Shown here piece after piece: positions 42,501 to 51,544 of a stretch of DNA of 64,000 nucleotides. Within the stretch, counting starts at the first letter, position 1. Each line of letters starts with the position of its first letter. The notes beneath the pieces are model-generated. The model was not told the DNA's origin, searched no databases, and saw only the letters and a list, made by a program, of their open reading frames with translations. Position numbers and translations under genes: made by a program. Location of the stretch: contig CM034601.1 of assembly GCA_020091685.1 (NCBI GenBank), positions 10,542,419 to 10,606,418 of the forward strand. The letters run 5' to 3'. This DNA is from Lutjanus erythropterus (Eukaryota > Chordata > Actinopteri > Lutjaniformes > Lutjanidae).

Positions 42501-45500
42501 CAAAAAGGCACAGTCCGATGTCTCATAATTCACCCAAGGAAGTGGGGATCAGACAAAATGTCCTCCCTCTCAAGCTGTAAAATTAGAACTGGTCCTCATA
42601 AAGATAGGAACAAACTACAACCAGCGTACAGATCATGCCTCTAAGAGCACAATCACACACACATTTAGCATGTGAGTGCACTCACGCACCCCTCTTCTAA
42701 ATGTCTCTGTTTGTTTGTAGGTGTACGAGGCGTACGGCCAGACAGAGTGCACAGCTGGCTGCACCTTCACCACACCTGGAGACTGGACCCCAGGTAAGCG
42801 TTTATGCAACTGACCTAGAAAACGGAGACATACTGTATCTTATCTCTGCCCAGCTCTGTGAACTTGTTTACTTGACCCGAGGCTCGGTTCAAAGGTCTGC
42901 AAGTGATGCGGTTGAGTCATGATTTTAAGGAATAAACATCTCCACTGTTAGAACGGTGTTTAATTGTCACGGCGGAGCCACAGCCGCCCAGATACTGACG
43001 CAGCCGGCCTTATCAGCTCTGCAACCGGTGAACGTTTTATAGATCACGCTCGGTGGAAAAAAAGCAGGGCGAGAGTGAGGAGCTCAAGAGGGGAAGAAAA
43101 AGGAGCGGCCTTGAAGGATGAGACAGGTGGAAGAAAGAGCTGTTAAGTGGCATTATTAACGCACATAATGCGCGCTCAGAAGAGAGCCAACGTCAACACA
43201 CAGGTATAAAAGGCGAGTAGCTGCCCTAACTGCCTGTATATACCCTCTAATGTGCTGTATTGTTGTTTAAACCTCCTGGCATTGATGGTAAATTTCCAAG
43301 TGACCTCAGTGCAATTACACAGACTTAAAACCTGTGTTATAATTGGCTGCTGGATTTATTGTCAAGTGTTTCTTTCTCTAATGACAGTCAACAAAATAGT
43401 TTAATCAAAGTAAATCAGTACATTTTAATACATCACATTTATTTCTGATTTTAGGTGTACATGCAAAATCAATTAAACCTGTCTTTTGAAGTTAGATATA
43501 TAAAACATGAAATATATTACTAAAATCAAAACTTTATTATCATGTGCACAGTTAAAAGCAAGTTTCCTGGACAATGAAATGCTTTCCTTACATTTCACTC
43601 TGAATGCTGTTAAATAATGTAACACACGTATAAAGAGTGAAGAAAAATCTAAAAATAAAAGAAATAAAGAGAAAAGGGTCATCAAAACGGTAACCAAGGA
43701 ACACAATGTGCAGGTACAGTTGGAGTTGGGTAGTAATGGATAACATGTGAATGGGATTATGTAATCAGATTACAAAAAATAAATAACTATAATCAGACCA
43801 GATTACATCTGAAAAAAGTGTAACAAGATTATAGTTACATCAGGATAACTTGATTAATTTTTTGATTATATTTTCGTAATATGACACTTTTTAAAAATTA
43901 TGACACTTTTTTAAAATGATAAATACTACTCTATTACTCATGAAAAGTATGTCTGACATACAGGGTTTTTTGGACAACTGCTCCACAAAAAAGAACCACA
44001 GGCAAAAATGCATTTTATTTGCATCAAAAAATATTTTGAGATGTTTAAAAAGAAAAGAAGGAATGTTTGTAGAGCTCTTTATTTTTTTATGTATTTTTTT
44101 TATTTTTTTATTATTATTTATTATTTTTTCTTTATTCATTTGTTTGTTTTTGTAATCCAAAAATTGCCATGTAATTTGTATTCAACTGTAAATAACTACA
44201 TTTCAAACTAATCTGACCCGACCCTGTTTACAATTTACAGTATCAAAATTCTGTGCAAAATGTAAAAGTCAATCAAGCACACATCATACCACATAAACTA
44301 ATACCTAATACCCACAATTCATTAAACGTTTGAGCTAATTGCATCTACTTTTGTGCCATTTAAACACAATCACACACAATGGGTACTGCAATCTACAGAA
44401 TATGACACAAAAATATATTAATTATAAAGTCTCCTATAAATATAAAAAAATAAAAATTCAAAATGAAATGCCAGAATTTCTTGGAGTTTCCCTTGTCAAG
44501 CGGCAAAAATCTGTCAAATGTGGCAGAGAAAATTCAGTTCTGGAGTCTTTCCACTGAAATAAATAAAAGTTGATCACACAGCATTGTACACCAAAGAGCT
44601 CCACACTCTGAGCCCAAAAACACCGGAGCGTTTGACACCAAAATCACAAGAAATCAAAGCTCAGTGCTGTGAACCTGCTCTCACCTGTTCAGTTACATCA
44701 GTTTAGTCTGTGTGGACAGAACGTGAAGACTTTGTCTTGTTAGATTCACTCAATAAATCCTCTTAATCCCTGAGGGGAAGGTAGAGATGAAAGACGTGAG
44801 TCTGTAATCTTGAAAGTCAACATATGAATCCCTCACAGTGCGAAGGATTCTTTGACTCTTCTTTGTCTTTTTGTTTGCATGGGTATTCTTTTTTTTTTTA
44901 CACTGTATGACCTCATGGTAAAAAGCAACAGCAGCAGCAGCAGCAGCAGCAACAGCTTTATGAAATGAAGCTAAATGACTTAAAAGTTTGTCAGCTGCAT
45001 TGTTTATGCAGAATTGCATCATTCTTATTCTAAAATATTCCCAGTAGGCAACTCTTAATGTGGAGTGTAATTCCCATTCGTGAACTCTGACCTTTACAGC
45101 ACAAAGCAGCTGGAGAGCAGAAGAGACTGTGTGGTTTTTATGAGACAGATTCATTTTTGTACTCATATTTGAATTATTTTTTTTGTTTGAACTGGTAAAA
45201 AAGAAAAGACAAATATTTATACTCTACATTCAGAAACTGTGCAGCCAGAAACTGAGTTCAAATACTGTTGATTTACTGCAGTTTAACTGGAGTGGAAAAA
45301 AATGCACTTTAGTAAAAATCTGTTAAAGTAAAAGTAAAATGCCCCTAATTTTTAAAAAAAAATCTTTAGAATAGTTACTGATATACTTTTGAAAAGAACA
45401 ACATTATTGCATTTGAGCTTTCCCAAATGACCAGAACCCGGTAAATAAAGGAGATAAGATACTAGATTTCTTTGAGTTTGAATTGTTAAACATTATTCCT

Positions 45501-48500
45501 CTGATGTCAAACATTGTAAAATAAAATACAGCAGCTGAAAGGACAAGAACACTAAGAAGCTACCACATCACATTAACAGGAGTAAATGCATTTAATTTCA
45601 TTGACCCTTGAATTTAATATCAGTCCACATATTTTTTTTTTTTTACAAATTAAGATTGGCAGAACAAACACAGAGAGAACCACAAAATGACCAGTACAAT
45701 GTATGTGCTTCAGCCTGCTGTGCAGCTTGTCACAGGGGCTGTAATTAAAAGATTAGCCAATAAAAACAGCATCAAACTGTAGTGTAACATCACCCCCTGC
45801 TGCTCACTCCTGATACTCCAAGAGAGATCTATTTTTCTATGAAAAGCATGATGATTAATCTTTCTTCTTTCCTTTCTGTTGTTTGAAAGTTTGAAATTGG
45901 TTTTAATCAAAGTAGCCAAATGTGTGCAAGTGAAAAGATCTCCTTTCTCCTCACATATTTGGTTTTATATAAACATCAGGTGAATCCATTTAGCAGTGGA
46001 CAGTGTTAGCAGTGTCAAAGGCCATAGTATTGGGGTCGATGGACAGATAAAGTTCAAATACAGAGGTTATTTTGTTGAGTTTTTAATTATTTTGCTTGTC
46101 CTGACCCTTGAAAAGGTCACGTCGGGGCCCCGCTGCCATGTAACCTCATCAGACTGGTGGATGTTCCTGAGAAGAACTACTTTGCCTCCAAGGGAGAGGG
46201 AGAGGTGAGCAACGAGAGAGCTAACGTAAAGCTTATTTAAAATGTTTCAAAGCTGCTTTTTAACCTAATGACAAAATAAAGACACAAAGCCCAGATGTGA
46301 GATATGTAAAACGCATACAACATTTGAAAATTATTACTAGTGAGATAAGTTTTTTTTTTTATCTACAGTAGAAGTTGACATCCAGAATATGCATTTAATA
46401 CAACAGAATACAGGAGAATACAAACCTTTTCAGACTGTGTAAATGTCTGTTGTAAACATACAGAAATGGCGCATGTCCATTGTGTTTCCTACATTGTTTT
46501 TCACCATTTGAGGTTTGACTGGCGCTCTTCTAATTGCCTTATCTTGTTGCGCCCTCTTCCTGGCACCACCTACTGCTTAATTAACGCAAAACAGCAGTGG
46601 GTGGAAGCAAGCATTCAGCTGCATTATTTTCCTCTGATTTACTCAAAATTCGGTTCCGCTTTTCTCACCTCCCACACAGGTTTGCGTGAAAGGACCAAAC
46701 GTGTTTAAGGGCTACCTCAAAGACCCGGAGAGGACGGCCGAGACGCTGGACGCAGACGGCTGGCTTCACACCGGAGACATCGGCAAATGGTTACCTGTAC
46801 GTACACACACATCACATCAGACTGCATTACTTGGGCATTTACTTTAAGCAATGCATTGTTTTTATGCGGGTTTCTTCTTCTCATGATTTCCTGCAGAATG
46901 GCACACTGAAGATCATTGACAGGAAGAAGCACATCTTCAAGTTGGCGCAGGGCGAGTACATCTCCCCTGAGAAGATCGAGAACATCTACATCAGGAGTGA
47001 ACCCGTGGCACAGCTGTACGTTCATGGAGATAGCCTGCAGGTACGAATACTAACACACACTCAGCATTTTAATGTGTGGCATGCCTTAATTGATGTGATT
47101 GTCAGCTGCCTTTGTTAGTGTCAGGAATGACTGGAATTAGCCTGAGTGTATGTCCGTGGCTCCTGTGCTCTGTTTCAAGTCAGGACAAATAAAATCAATA
47201 CACAGTCTTTTTAACTCTTCCCTCTTATGTTTGTGTTTCCAGTCCTGTTTGGTGGGAATTGTGGTTCCTGACCCTGAAGTCATGCCTGAATGGGCCAAGA
47301 AAAAAGGCATCATAGGCACCTACAAGGACCTCTGTAAAAACACGGTAGGTGACACATAACTAAACCACTTCAAAATACTGATGATAATACGTGCTGAACA
47401 TACTGAAGTAACTTCTGTAACTTTTATCGACAGGAATTAAAGAAGGCGATCCTTGAAGATTTGGTGCGTCTGGGCAAGGCCAGTGGCCTCCACTCTTTTG
47501 AACAGGTAGGTGACAGTTATTATTGTGGCTAATAGTGTGTCTGACCTTTGTTGTAACGGTTATTTTAACTTTGTTCTGAAGGGGATTGTTTTATCTGAGA
47601 TACTTAATCAATAGCATTTTACCTTCTGTAGATGGCGGGAGTACTGCTGTGGACAAGGTCAGCAGGAAAAAATATTAAAAAAAAAAAAAAAAAAATCAGT
47701 TTAACTGTAATTTATATTTAGAATATTTTTATTGTTCTACCTTGCCGCCAAACAGCCTTTTCCGATGGGAGAATGAAGTTAAATAGCTTGTTAAATCACT
47801 TTCTCCCCGCCACCAGACTCCCTTTGAAAAAATGAGTAATTTTACCTTGTGGAACACAGGAGCTGCTGGTCTACGGCTGCCTTGATCATTTATTTTGTTT
47901 GTGTTATTGTGTGACTTCTGAGCCAGTTCAGATTCTCTGAAGTCACACAATAACACAAACTAACTAATCAACCAGAGCAGCAGTAGACTGGCAGCTCCTG
48001 TGTTCTGCAAGATAAAATTGATGTTTTTGTCAATGGAGTTTGGTTGGTTTGGACAGAGTGATATTTGGTTTATAACTGCGGGTTCCCAACAGAAAAGACT
48101 GTCTGATCTCAAGGTAAAATTGTGAAAATATTGTAAATATAGCAGATACTTAAACTGATATTGATTTTTTTTAGACAGGCCTTGTTTTAGGGGGGTAAAA
48201 TACAGTTTGTTGCTGACCCTGTCCACAGCTGTACATTGCTTAGCTTCTGACGCTTGAATTCCTGCTTCTTTTCCGAACTGGGGCTGTGCCAACTGTCAAT
48301 CTACTGTAGGTAATACGCTGATTATGGATAAGTACCTCAGAAAATCCAAATTATTCCAGTGCCAGTGGTATCTCAAGTAAGGTCTGTTTTATTAAGTTTA
48401 ATGTCTTTATAGGGTCTTTGAGTGATGCAGCTGTCCACAAATCGCTCCAGTAGAACTACTAAGTAACATATTTATACTGCATCAGTTTACTGTGTTTATT

Positions 48501-48981
48501 GCAAATTGTAAACATCATTATCCTCATCATCATAAATATGAAAGACAATGTTTGGCAAATTGTGTTTAGCAGATCTTTTCCCATGATATTAAAAACAGCT
48601 ATATTACAGAGTTATTGACATAGCTGCTTGTTCCCTTATATAAGCAAAGCTTCAGTAGCAAAACACTGTGTATTACAGGTCTTACGCTTTAACTTGTGTT
48701 ATCTATCACAGTAATTGGTTAAAATTTCACTGTTTTTAAAGTGTTATAACCAAGGAAGCTTGCAATAAATTCGGGGACACTCTGAAGAATCTTGTTCTCA
48801 TTCAACATATTTTCTTGTCCGTTCCTTTGTCCTTCTCAAGGTGAAGAACATCTACATCCACAACGAGATGTTTTCCATTGAAAATGGGCTCCTGACGCCG
48901 ACACTAAAGGCCAAGAGGCCGGAGCTGAAGGAGTTCTTCAAGAAGAAGATCGACCAGCTCTACAGCAGTATCTCCATGTGA
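12835..48981 (+). CDS. acsl6: Long-chain acyl-CoA synthetase 6 (20 coding exons)
   Basis: The enzyme ligates long-chain and polyunsaturated fatty acids to CoA using ATP, on ER or mitochondrial outer membranes; the mammalian protein is enriched in brain. Twenty exons join without a frame break into 698 aa from the ATG at 12844, or 701 aa from the ATG at 12835; human ACSL6 is about 697 aa. Visible in order: an N-terminal hydrophobic anchor (residues about 27-45), the ATP/AMP P-loop TSGTTGNPKG (276-285), the gate segment [13 protein letters not shown] (316-328), YGQTEC (458-463), the FACS signature [14 protein letters not shown] (533-546) and [14 protein letters not shown] after it. The start MQAQEMM and the phrase DLGQFFRSL match ACSL6 better than ACSL1 or ACSL5 as I remember them. 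Upstream 5' UTR exons probably exist but I could not place them. The next gene, meikin, begins about 6 kb downstream on the same strand, as expected for this syntenic block. Confidence 0.97.
13990..14740 (-). mobile_element. Eroded hAT-like repeat in acsl6 intron 1
   Basis: The right end, catcaatcattacacccctaa, is the reverse of the TAGGGGTGTAA terminus of common fish hAT elements, and the left side contains gttcgatacgattgagc and gatacgatatgatgc. A CpG-rich interior (14450-14620) stands out from the AT-rich intron. The left end is not defined. Confidence 0.5.
15773..15887 (+). CDS. acsl6: acsl6 coding exon 2
   Basis: Acceptor ctcgcag, donor tctg|gtgggt; 115 nt, leaving one base to complete Gly104. 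It encodes residues 66-103, including [14 protein letters not shown], a well conserved ACSL segment. Confidence 0.95.
16618..17170 (-). repeat. LINE-like 3' tail and AT-rich DNA in acsl6 intron 2
   Basis: Reading the minus strand, ccaatttccccctagggatc then aataaaatatttctgattctg is the 3' tail of a common fish non-LTR-type repeat ending in short tgattc repeats. The 500 bases beyond it (+ strand 16700-17160) are about 80 % A+T with imperfect repeats. Confidence 0.55.
17645..17691. repeat. (CA)n microsatellite
   Basis: Interrupted acacac/actcac run in acsl6 intron 2. Confidence 0.85.
18502..18566 (+). CDS. acsl6: acsl6 coding exon 3
   Basis: Acceptor ttccacag, donor gag|gtcagt; 65 nt. It encodes residues 104-125 with [19 protein letters not shown], the usual ACSL substrate-side segment. 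Confidence 0.95.
19138..19295 (+). repeat. Fragment of the 'gggctgcaa' hAT-like repeat
   Basis: It begins agggctgcaaataattattt and contains ttaatcagttgatcaactaa, a common fish motif; the far end is degraded. Intron 3 of acsl6 otherwise shows nothing except the SINE-like unit further right. Confidence 0.5.
20225..20545 (-). repeat. SINE-like repeat with tRNA-type B box
   Basis: The left part contains the teleost-wide phrase ggtttctgcctgttaaaagg followed by gagtttttcctcgccgc. Near the right end the minus strand reads GGTTCAAATCC (20509-20519), a perfect tRNA/SINE B box, within gttgttggttcaaatccggg. No full tRNA fold is present. Whether this is one element or two adjacent ones is unclear. Confidence 0.5.
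20750..20851 (+). CDS. acsl6: acsl6 coding exon 4
   Basis: Acceptor ctccacag, donor gag|gtgact; 102 nt, phase 0. It encodes residues 126-159, ending in [11 protein letters not shown], a hallmark of the ACSL family. Confidence 0.96.
21209..21308 (+). CDS. acsl6: acsl6 coding exon 5
   Basis: Acceptor gattttag, donor actg|gtaacc; 100 nt, leaving one base for Ala193. It encodes [20 protein letters not shown] (160-179) and [13 protein letters not shown]. Confidence 0.96.
21393..22132 (+). mobile_element. Degenerate hAT element with a BED-finger-like remnant
   Basis: Termini TAGGAATGAGCTG and its imperfect inverse CACCCATCCTTA are flanked by ATGTAAAT (21385-21392) and ATGTAAAC (22133-22140), an 8-bp duplication with one change. 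Inside, a frame at 21642-21854 reads [20 protein letters not shown] then HFLRYLK: the W-FG...C..C spacing of a BED zinc finger, without its final His. It lies in acsl6 intron 5. Confidence 0.65.
22723..22901 (+). CDS. acsl6: acsl6 coding exon 6
   Basis: Acceptor cttttcag, donor gag|gtacag; 179 nt. It encodes residues 193-252. The stretch [18 protein letters not shown] followed by [15 protein letters not shown] is especially close to ACSL6 and differs from ACSL5. Confidence 0.96.
22902..25249. other. acsl6 introns 6 and 7, nothing recognised
   Basis: Apart from microexon 7 (24131-24163), no repeat family or other exon could be supported in these two introns. Confidence 0.45.
24131..24163 (+). 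CDS. acsl6: acsl6 coding exon 7 (11-codon microexon)
   Basis: A 33-nt exon with acceptor tcttccag and donor ata|gtaagt, encoding [11 protein letters not shown] (253-263). It corresponds to the variable loop before the PDDLSIVCF strand and is needed to keep length and phase. Confidence 0.93.
25250..25301 (+). CDS. acsl6: acsl6 coding exon 8 (first half of the ATP P-loop)
   Basis: Acceptor ctccacag, donor acag|gtaaga; 52 nt. It encodes [17 protein letters not shown] (264-280). The nucleotide-binding motif is split between this exon and exon 9 by a 4.6-kb intron. Confidence 0.96.
26985..27065 (+). repeat. Fragment of the 'ggttcccaaactttttcatg' repeat
   Basis: A common fish phrase (cagggttcccaaactttttc then aaggagcccc). 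It lies in acsl6 intron 8; no ends found. Related fragments are at 38190-38292 (minus) and 54025-54115. Confidence 0.5.
27825..28346. mobile_element. hAT-like element in acsl6 intron 8
   Basis: It starts CAGGGCTGAACACTATATCA; the other end, tattgtgtcagagccta, is an imperfect inverse of it. The interior has the 'gatattgtgatgtgagacta' fish repeat. Target duplication not clear. Confidence 0.5.
28843..28870. repeat. (CA)14 microsatellite
   Basis: Uninterrupted dinucleotide run in acsl6 intron 8. Confidence 0.95.
29926..29999 (+). CDS. acsl6: acsl6 coding exon 9 (second half of the ATP P-loop)
   Basis: Acceptor ttccacag, donor gat|gtgagt; 74 nt. It completes Gly281 and continues [19 protein letters not shown], matching the ACSL6 version of this region. 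Confidence 0.96.
30161..30238 (+). CDS. acsl6: acsl6 coding exon 10 (fatty-acid gate exon, F type)
   Basis: Acceptor ctcctgcag, donor gag|gtaaat; 78 nt, phase 0 at both ends. It encodes [20 protein letters not shown] and FERLIE (306-331). This is the exon that in mammals has two mutually exclusive versions (a Phe or a Tyr in the gate). Here the gate residue is Phe319. Confidence 0.95.
30493..30559. repeat. (AC)33 microsatellite
   Basis: The longest pure dinucleotide run in the window, 254 bp after acsl6 exon 10. Confidence 0.97.
30712..31425. mobile_element. TIR element built of GGTTCTAC/GAACC repeats
   Basis: The left end cgctcatagaaataaaggtg and right end cccttatttctaagagtg are inverted versions of one another. 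The interior is a run of roughly a dozen 40-60-bp units, each containing ggttctac...gaacc or its reverse (for example 30896-30930, 31050-31110), so short hairpins recur throughout. Confidence 0.7.
31993..32613 (+). mobile_element. Foldback family A, copy 5 (most complete)
   Basis: It starts TTAAAGGGATAGTTCGGG and ends gacagtcccTTTCG, so the right TTAA is mutated. The two halves are inverted copies (left cagactccattggcaaaaac, right gcaaaaggagtctggttg). TTAA flanks suggest a piggyBac-like mobiliser; this is inference. Confidence 0.75.
33776..34045. repeat. Minisatellite with GCTAGCTAGC core
   Basis: About seven units of some 40 bases containing ttttagctagctagcaaaca and atgttttgttgac. The core is itself palindromic. 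Confidence 0.88.
34390..34443. repeat. Alternating purine-pyrimidine CA/CG run
   Basis: acacacaaacacacacgcac followed by gcgcacgtgcacacgcacac. In acsl6 intron 10. Confidence 0.85.
35123..35765 (+). mobile_element. hAT-like repeat (cagaggtgcgaccaagtcat)
   Basis: It starts CAGAGGTGCGACCAAGTC, with internal aagtcaagtcctaaagt and a mirrored agtcgagtctaaagtcatc near the right end. The right terminus is eroded. Confidence 0.55.
35795..35945 (+). repeat. hAT-like fragment (cagtgatggaaagtaacta)
   Basis: Starts CCAGTGATGGAAAGTAACTA with the 'tgtactcaagtg' phrase of common fish elements. The right boundary is not defined. Confidence 0.5.
36100..38080. other. Right part of acsl6 intron 10, nothing recognised
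   Basis: I looked here and in the rest of intron 10 for a second gate exon with an [13 protein letters not shown] reading and found none. No repeat family was assigned before the fragments at 38085-38292. Confidence 0.45.
38085..38292. repeat. Two dispersed-repeat fragments before acsl6 exon 11
   Basis: 38085-38160 holds the 'gaaaagtgcttgaatttgac' phrase. 38205-38292 is a minus-strand copy ending ccccaggttgggaaccagtg. The second stops about 45 bp before the exon-11 acceptor. Confidence 0.5.
38337..38471 (+). CDS. acsl6: acsl6 coding exon 11
   Basis: Acceptor ctccgcag, donor aag|gtgaga; 135 nt, phase 0. It encodes [20 protein letters not shown] (332-351) and [17 protein letters not shown]. 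Confidence 0.97.
39543..39677 (+). CDS. acsl6: acsl6 coding exon 12
   Basis: Acceptor cccgtgcag, donor cag|gtaagg; 135 nt. It encodes [20 protein letters not shown] (377-396) and [25 protein letters not shown]...LKRWLL is the ACSL6/ACSL1 form, not that of ACSL5. Confidence 0.97.
40642..40737 (+). CDS. acsl6: acsl6 coding exon 13
   Basis: Acceptor tgtgaacag (short, weak pyrimidine tract), donor cag|gtgaga; 96 nt. It encodes [20 protein letters not shown] and [12 protein letters not shown] (422-453), which contains the ITGAAP core strand of adenylate-forming enzymes. Confidence 0.95.
42721..42793 (+). CDS. acsl6: acsl6 coding exon 14 (YGQTE motif)
   Basis: Acceptor tttgtag, donor ccag|gtaagc; 73 nt. 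It encodes [20 protein letters not shown] and DWTP (454-477). YGQTE is the conserved A5-type motif that contacts the adenylate. Confidence 0.97.
43516..43610. repeat. Dispersed repeat fragment (tttattatcatgtgcacag)
   Basis: The phrase with gcaagtttcctggacaatga is familiar from fish genomes. Ends not defined; acsl6 intron 14. Confidence 0.4.
43733..44225 (+). repeat. hAT-like repeat (gggtagtaatggataacatg)
   Basis: Left part gggtagtaatggataaca and gtaatcagattacaaaaaat. The right end has gtaatccaaaaattgccatg. The middle is an AT-rich, poly-T-bearing stretch (44060-44150). Confidence 0.5.
44929..44949. repeat. (CAG)7 triplet repeat
   Basis: Seven pure units inside acsl6 intron 14. It explains the poly-Ala in the antisense open frame and is not coding. 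Confidence 0.95.
46116..46204 (+). CDS. acsl6: acsl6 coding exon 15
   Basis: Acceptor tgaaaag (purine-rich at its end), donor gag|gtgagc; 89 nt. It encodes [20 protein letters not shown] and YFASKGEGE (479-507). Confidence 0.95.
46680..46796 (+). CDS. acsl6: acsl6 coding exon 16 (FACS signature)
   Basis: Acceptor cacacag, donor cct|gtacgt; 117 nt. It encodes [20 protein letters not shown] and [14 protein letters not shown]. It carries the Asp of the TGD motif, which binds the ATP ribose in this superfamily. Confidence 0.97.
46897..47040 (+). CDS. acsl6: acsl6 coding exon 17 (hinge and catalytic Lys region)
   Basis: Acceptor tcctgcag, donor cag|gtacga; 144 nt. It encodes [20 protein letters not shown] (547-566) and [20 protein letters not shown]. 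The DRKK hinge marks the start of the mobile C-terminal domain. Confidence 0.97.
47243..47344 (+). CDS. acsl6: acsl6 coding exon 18
   Basis: Acceptor gtttccag, donor acg|gtaggt; 102 nt. It encodes [20 protein letters not shown] and [14 protein letters not shown] (595-628). [11 protein letters not shown] is closest to ACSL6. Confidence 0.95.
47434..47505 (+). CDS. acsl6: acsl6 coding exon 19
   Basis: Acceptor atcgacag, donor cag|gtaggt; 72 nt. It encodes [24 protein letters not shown] (629-652). Confidence 0.96.
47628..48357. mobile_element. Foldback family A, copy 6, filling acsl6 intron 19
   Basis: Two arms meet near 47935: ttgtgtgacttctgagccag and ctgaagtcacacaataacac are inverted around the centre. 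Outer markers ctgctgtggacaaggtcagc (left) and gctgaccctgtccacagc (right) pair as well. It takes up over half of the 1.3-kb intron; both outermost ends are eroded. Confidence 0.75.
48841..48981 (+). CDS. acsl6: acsl6 coding exon 20 (C-terminus and stop)
   Basis: Acceptor ttctcaag, stop TGA at 48979-48981. It encodes [15 protein letters not shown] and the terminus DQLYSSISM; the human ACSL6 terminus is also ...YSISM, which helps separate it from ACSL1 and ACSL5. Confidence 0.97.
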   Translation: MKNIYIHNEMFSIENGLLTPTLKAKRPELKEFFKKKIDQLYSSISM

Positions 48982-49170
48982 AGGCTGGCAGTCGACCTAA
49001 TTTCCCTCCAAGCATTTTAACGCTAAGATCTGCTTTGACCACTGACCTGCAGTGGGACAAAGATGTGACACCTTAGGCTTAACATGCTTTTGGGAAAGAA
49101 AGCCAAATCTGGCCCATCTATGGATGGAAGATGTAAAATGCCCAAATAAAAACAAAGCAAAGAAATAAAG
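48982..49170 (+). terminator. acsl6: acsl6 3' UTR with two polyadenylation signals
   Basis: Two AATAAA hexamers at 49145-49150 and 49164-49169 follow the stop codon by about 170-190 bases. They are the first such signals, so cleavage shortly after 49180 is expected. This would make an unusually short 3' UTR for an ACSL gene; longer alternative ends cannot be excluded. Confidence 0.7.
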
Positions 49171-50399
49171 TGGAATACATACACATCATTATGTGTATTT
49201 CCTTTTTACTGCATGTATGCATTTATTGTGTCATAATTACGTGAAAGCATATGTTAAAAGGACAGTGATTTAGTGTTGTGCATGAATTGAAACAAATCAA
49301 AATTAAAATCAAATGTTGCATTTCAGTTTTGTCCAGCAACATAGAGCTGCCGATAATAAATACAAGGCACTGTCATTAGTTTTGATGCAGCTATGCAGGA
49401 GAGCTTTTCCTTTTTTGAAATCGAAACACATTGTCAATCCCAAAATGAAAAACAATCAACTGTCCAGATAATGTTAGGGGCGGGGCTGTGGGTGGAGCTT
49501 AGCATTTGCTGTCAGCTACCCAGCCAAAGGAACACTATTGACTGTACATGTGGTTACATTAATGAGTGACAGTTGGCCGTATGACAGTATGCAAAGACAC
49601 TTAGAGCCTGTTCATCCTGCCGCTGTCTGCCAAGAGATACAGAAGTATCCACTGTCGTACCATCAGATTACAGTTTCTTCCTCCAGAGACTTTAAAGACT
49701 TAAAAAATTTACTTGACTTTAAAATGACTTTAAAATTCATCCCACTCAACAGTTTTTTGCTGTTTTCTCTGTGTTGTTTCTGTGTTTTTAGCATAAATGG
49801 ACATACATACGTAAATTTTATTTGTCTTTTAAAATGATCATTAAATGAACTCTTGACCCTCTTGGGCCAGTTCTTGTTTAGTGTTGACAGTAAGCCTGCA
49901 TTAGCTTACAATAAACACTGAATGAGTGGTTTAATGGAGGAGTATAAACTAAAGCTAACAGAAACAACTTAACTTTATTTACAACAAAGTTGTACAAACT
50001 CACTTTGTACTGATTAGCTAATGCTAAGAGACAGCCACAAGGCGGATAACTCAAACTGCCTGACAGGCTGAAGGTATATTGCAGTGCCTAACGTTACATC
50101 TTCTGACAGTCATCTCTCATTGTCACATTTCTTCTGACAGCACAAATTTCAGAAAATGACTGTACAGTGTGACCTAATGTGTACAAGCTGCTCTCTGCTG
50201 GACAATACGCAAATGCAATATCTCACTTTGTTTTCTGTGATGTGATTTGATTTTAATGTGGCATTAGAAAATTCATGTAGCAATGAAAAACAATTCTGTT
50301 ATTAAAGACAAAAAGCTAAATAATTGACCAAAACCTTGGCCAACTTCCTCCTTTCCTGTTTCCTGTACTTAGCTATGCTTGTCTATGTTGAAAACAAGA
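49171..50399. other. Intergenic DNA after acsl6
   Basis: No exon or named repeat could be supported here. Confidence 0.45.
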
Positions 50400-50825
50400 C
50401 AACTTTTGAAGATGGTTAAAAGATGTTGCTCAGGGACCTGTAAATGCTCCATATATGTAGTCTCATTTAAAGCCAATGTCAGCAGAATACTAGCTAACTG
50501 GCTAGCTCATCCACATCAACTGTTGTCATTACACCTGCCTTACACAGTTGAAAATTAGCCAAGGTGGCTAAACTGGCACATTTAGAGAAATATTTTTTGA
50601 TGTTCACTGTCCCTGTAACTTTGAACTGTATGCATATAATTAATTGTTAGCTAGCTAGGCACATCTGATGGCTAACTGCTAGCACACCAGCTAGCTTATC
50701 CACATCAATTGTTAACTATCTAGTTAGCTAACATTTTGCTAATATTAGTTAACTTAAAATGTGACTATATATTACTTTTACAGGTCACTCAGCAACATCT
50801 TTTAAACAACCTCAAAATGTGGTTT
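50400..50825. repeat. Inverted repeat 1 in the acsl6-meikin interval
   Basis: Left arm 50402-50480 (gttaaaagatgttgctcagg, gacctgtaaatg) is the reverse complement of right arm about 50755-50825 (ttacaggtcactcagcaaca, tcttttaaacaac). The centre is rich in GCTAGCT. Confidence 0.7.
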
Positions 50826-51544
50826 ACTTTTTAGTGTACTGATTGAGGTACCAAGCTAGCTCAACTATTACTGTCACAGAACGATAAGGGGCGGGTTTAG
50901 GGAAGGTCAGTTGTTATTTTAACATGTTTTTCATTTGACTAGGACACACTAAATGCATACAGAAAAGGAAAATGCATGTAACAATGTGTATTGTGTGTTA
51001 TGCTATTTCTATGTTTGATATGTTTTAATTTAGACATTTTAAATCTCTCATACATTGCTACCTGCTATCCACCCAAACAAACCATTAAATGCTCTGTCCC
51101 CAGCACCAGAAACTCATTGTCACTTTTACGTTGAGCAATCCATTCCTTTTTCCAGTCAATCGGCTCTCTTCTCCCCTCCATCAGTTTTAAACCTACCAGC
51201 CGAACATGACCTAAAATCCACGGTTGTACGACAGCAAGTGTGATGTCTTTGTGTATAGTGTAGCTCAAGGAGATGTCTAGATAATCTGTGATAATGCTCA
51301 CACCATGTGGGACAGAAATTAACTTTATCCTCAGTGGAAACCAGTAGATTTTCATTTGATTGAACAAGTTGCTGACAGCACTGCCATTATGCAGGGCCTG
51401 ATGAATCTCCCCTGATCTGACACAAGGACAAGGACTTATGTTCAACCCGAACATTGTGCAATTCGCCATATTTACACAATGGCCATTTTCCTCTAACGTC
51501 ACACAGGCTGCTGCGGTTCAGGCTTCAAGTCGTTTAAACATAGA

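Larger units (their letters stand above)
38472..42720. other. acsl6 introns 11-13
   Basis: Besides exons 12 and 13, only a short (AC)n at about 40742-40760 and runs of poly-A/T are clear. Around 41280-41350 there are cctaaccc-type phrases without a true array. Confidence 0.45.

Noticed and set aside
44750..45166. 138-codon minus-strand open frame with poly-Ala
   Set aside because: The Ala run is the antisense of (CAG)7; the region is an acsl6 intron.
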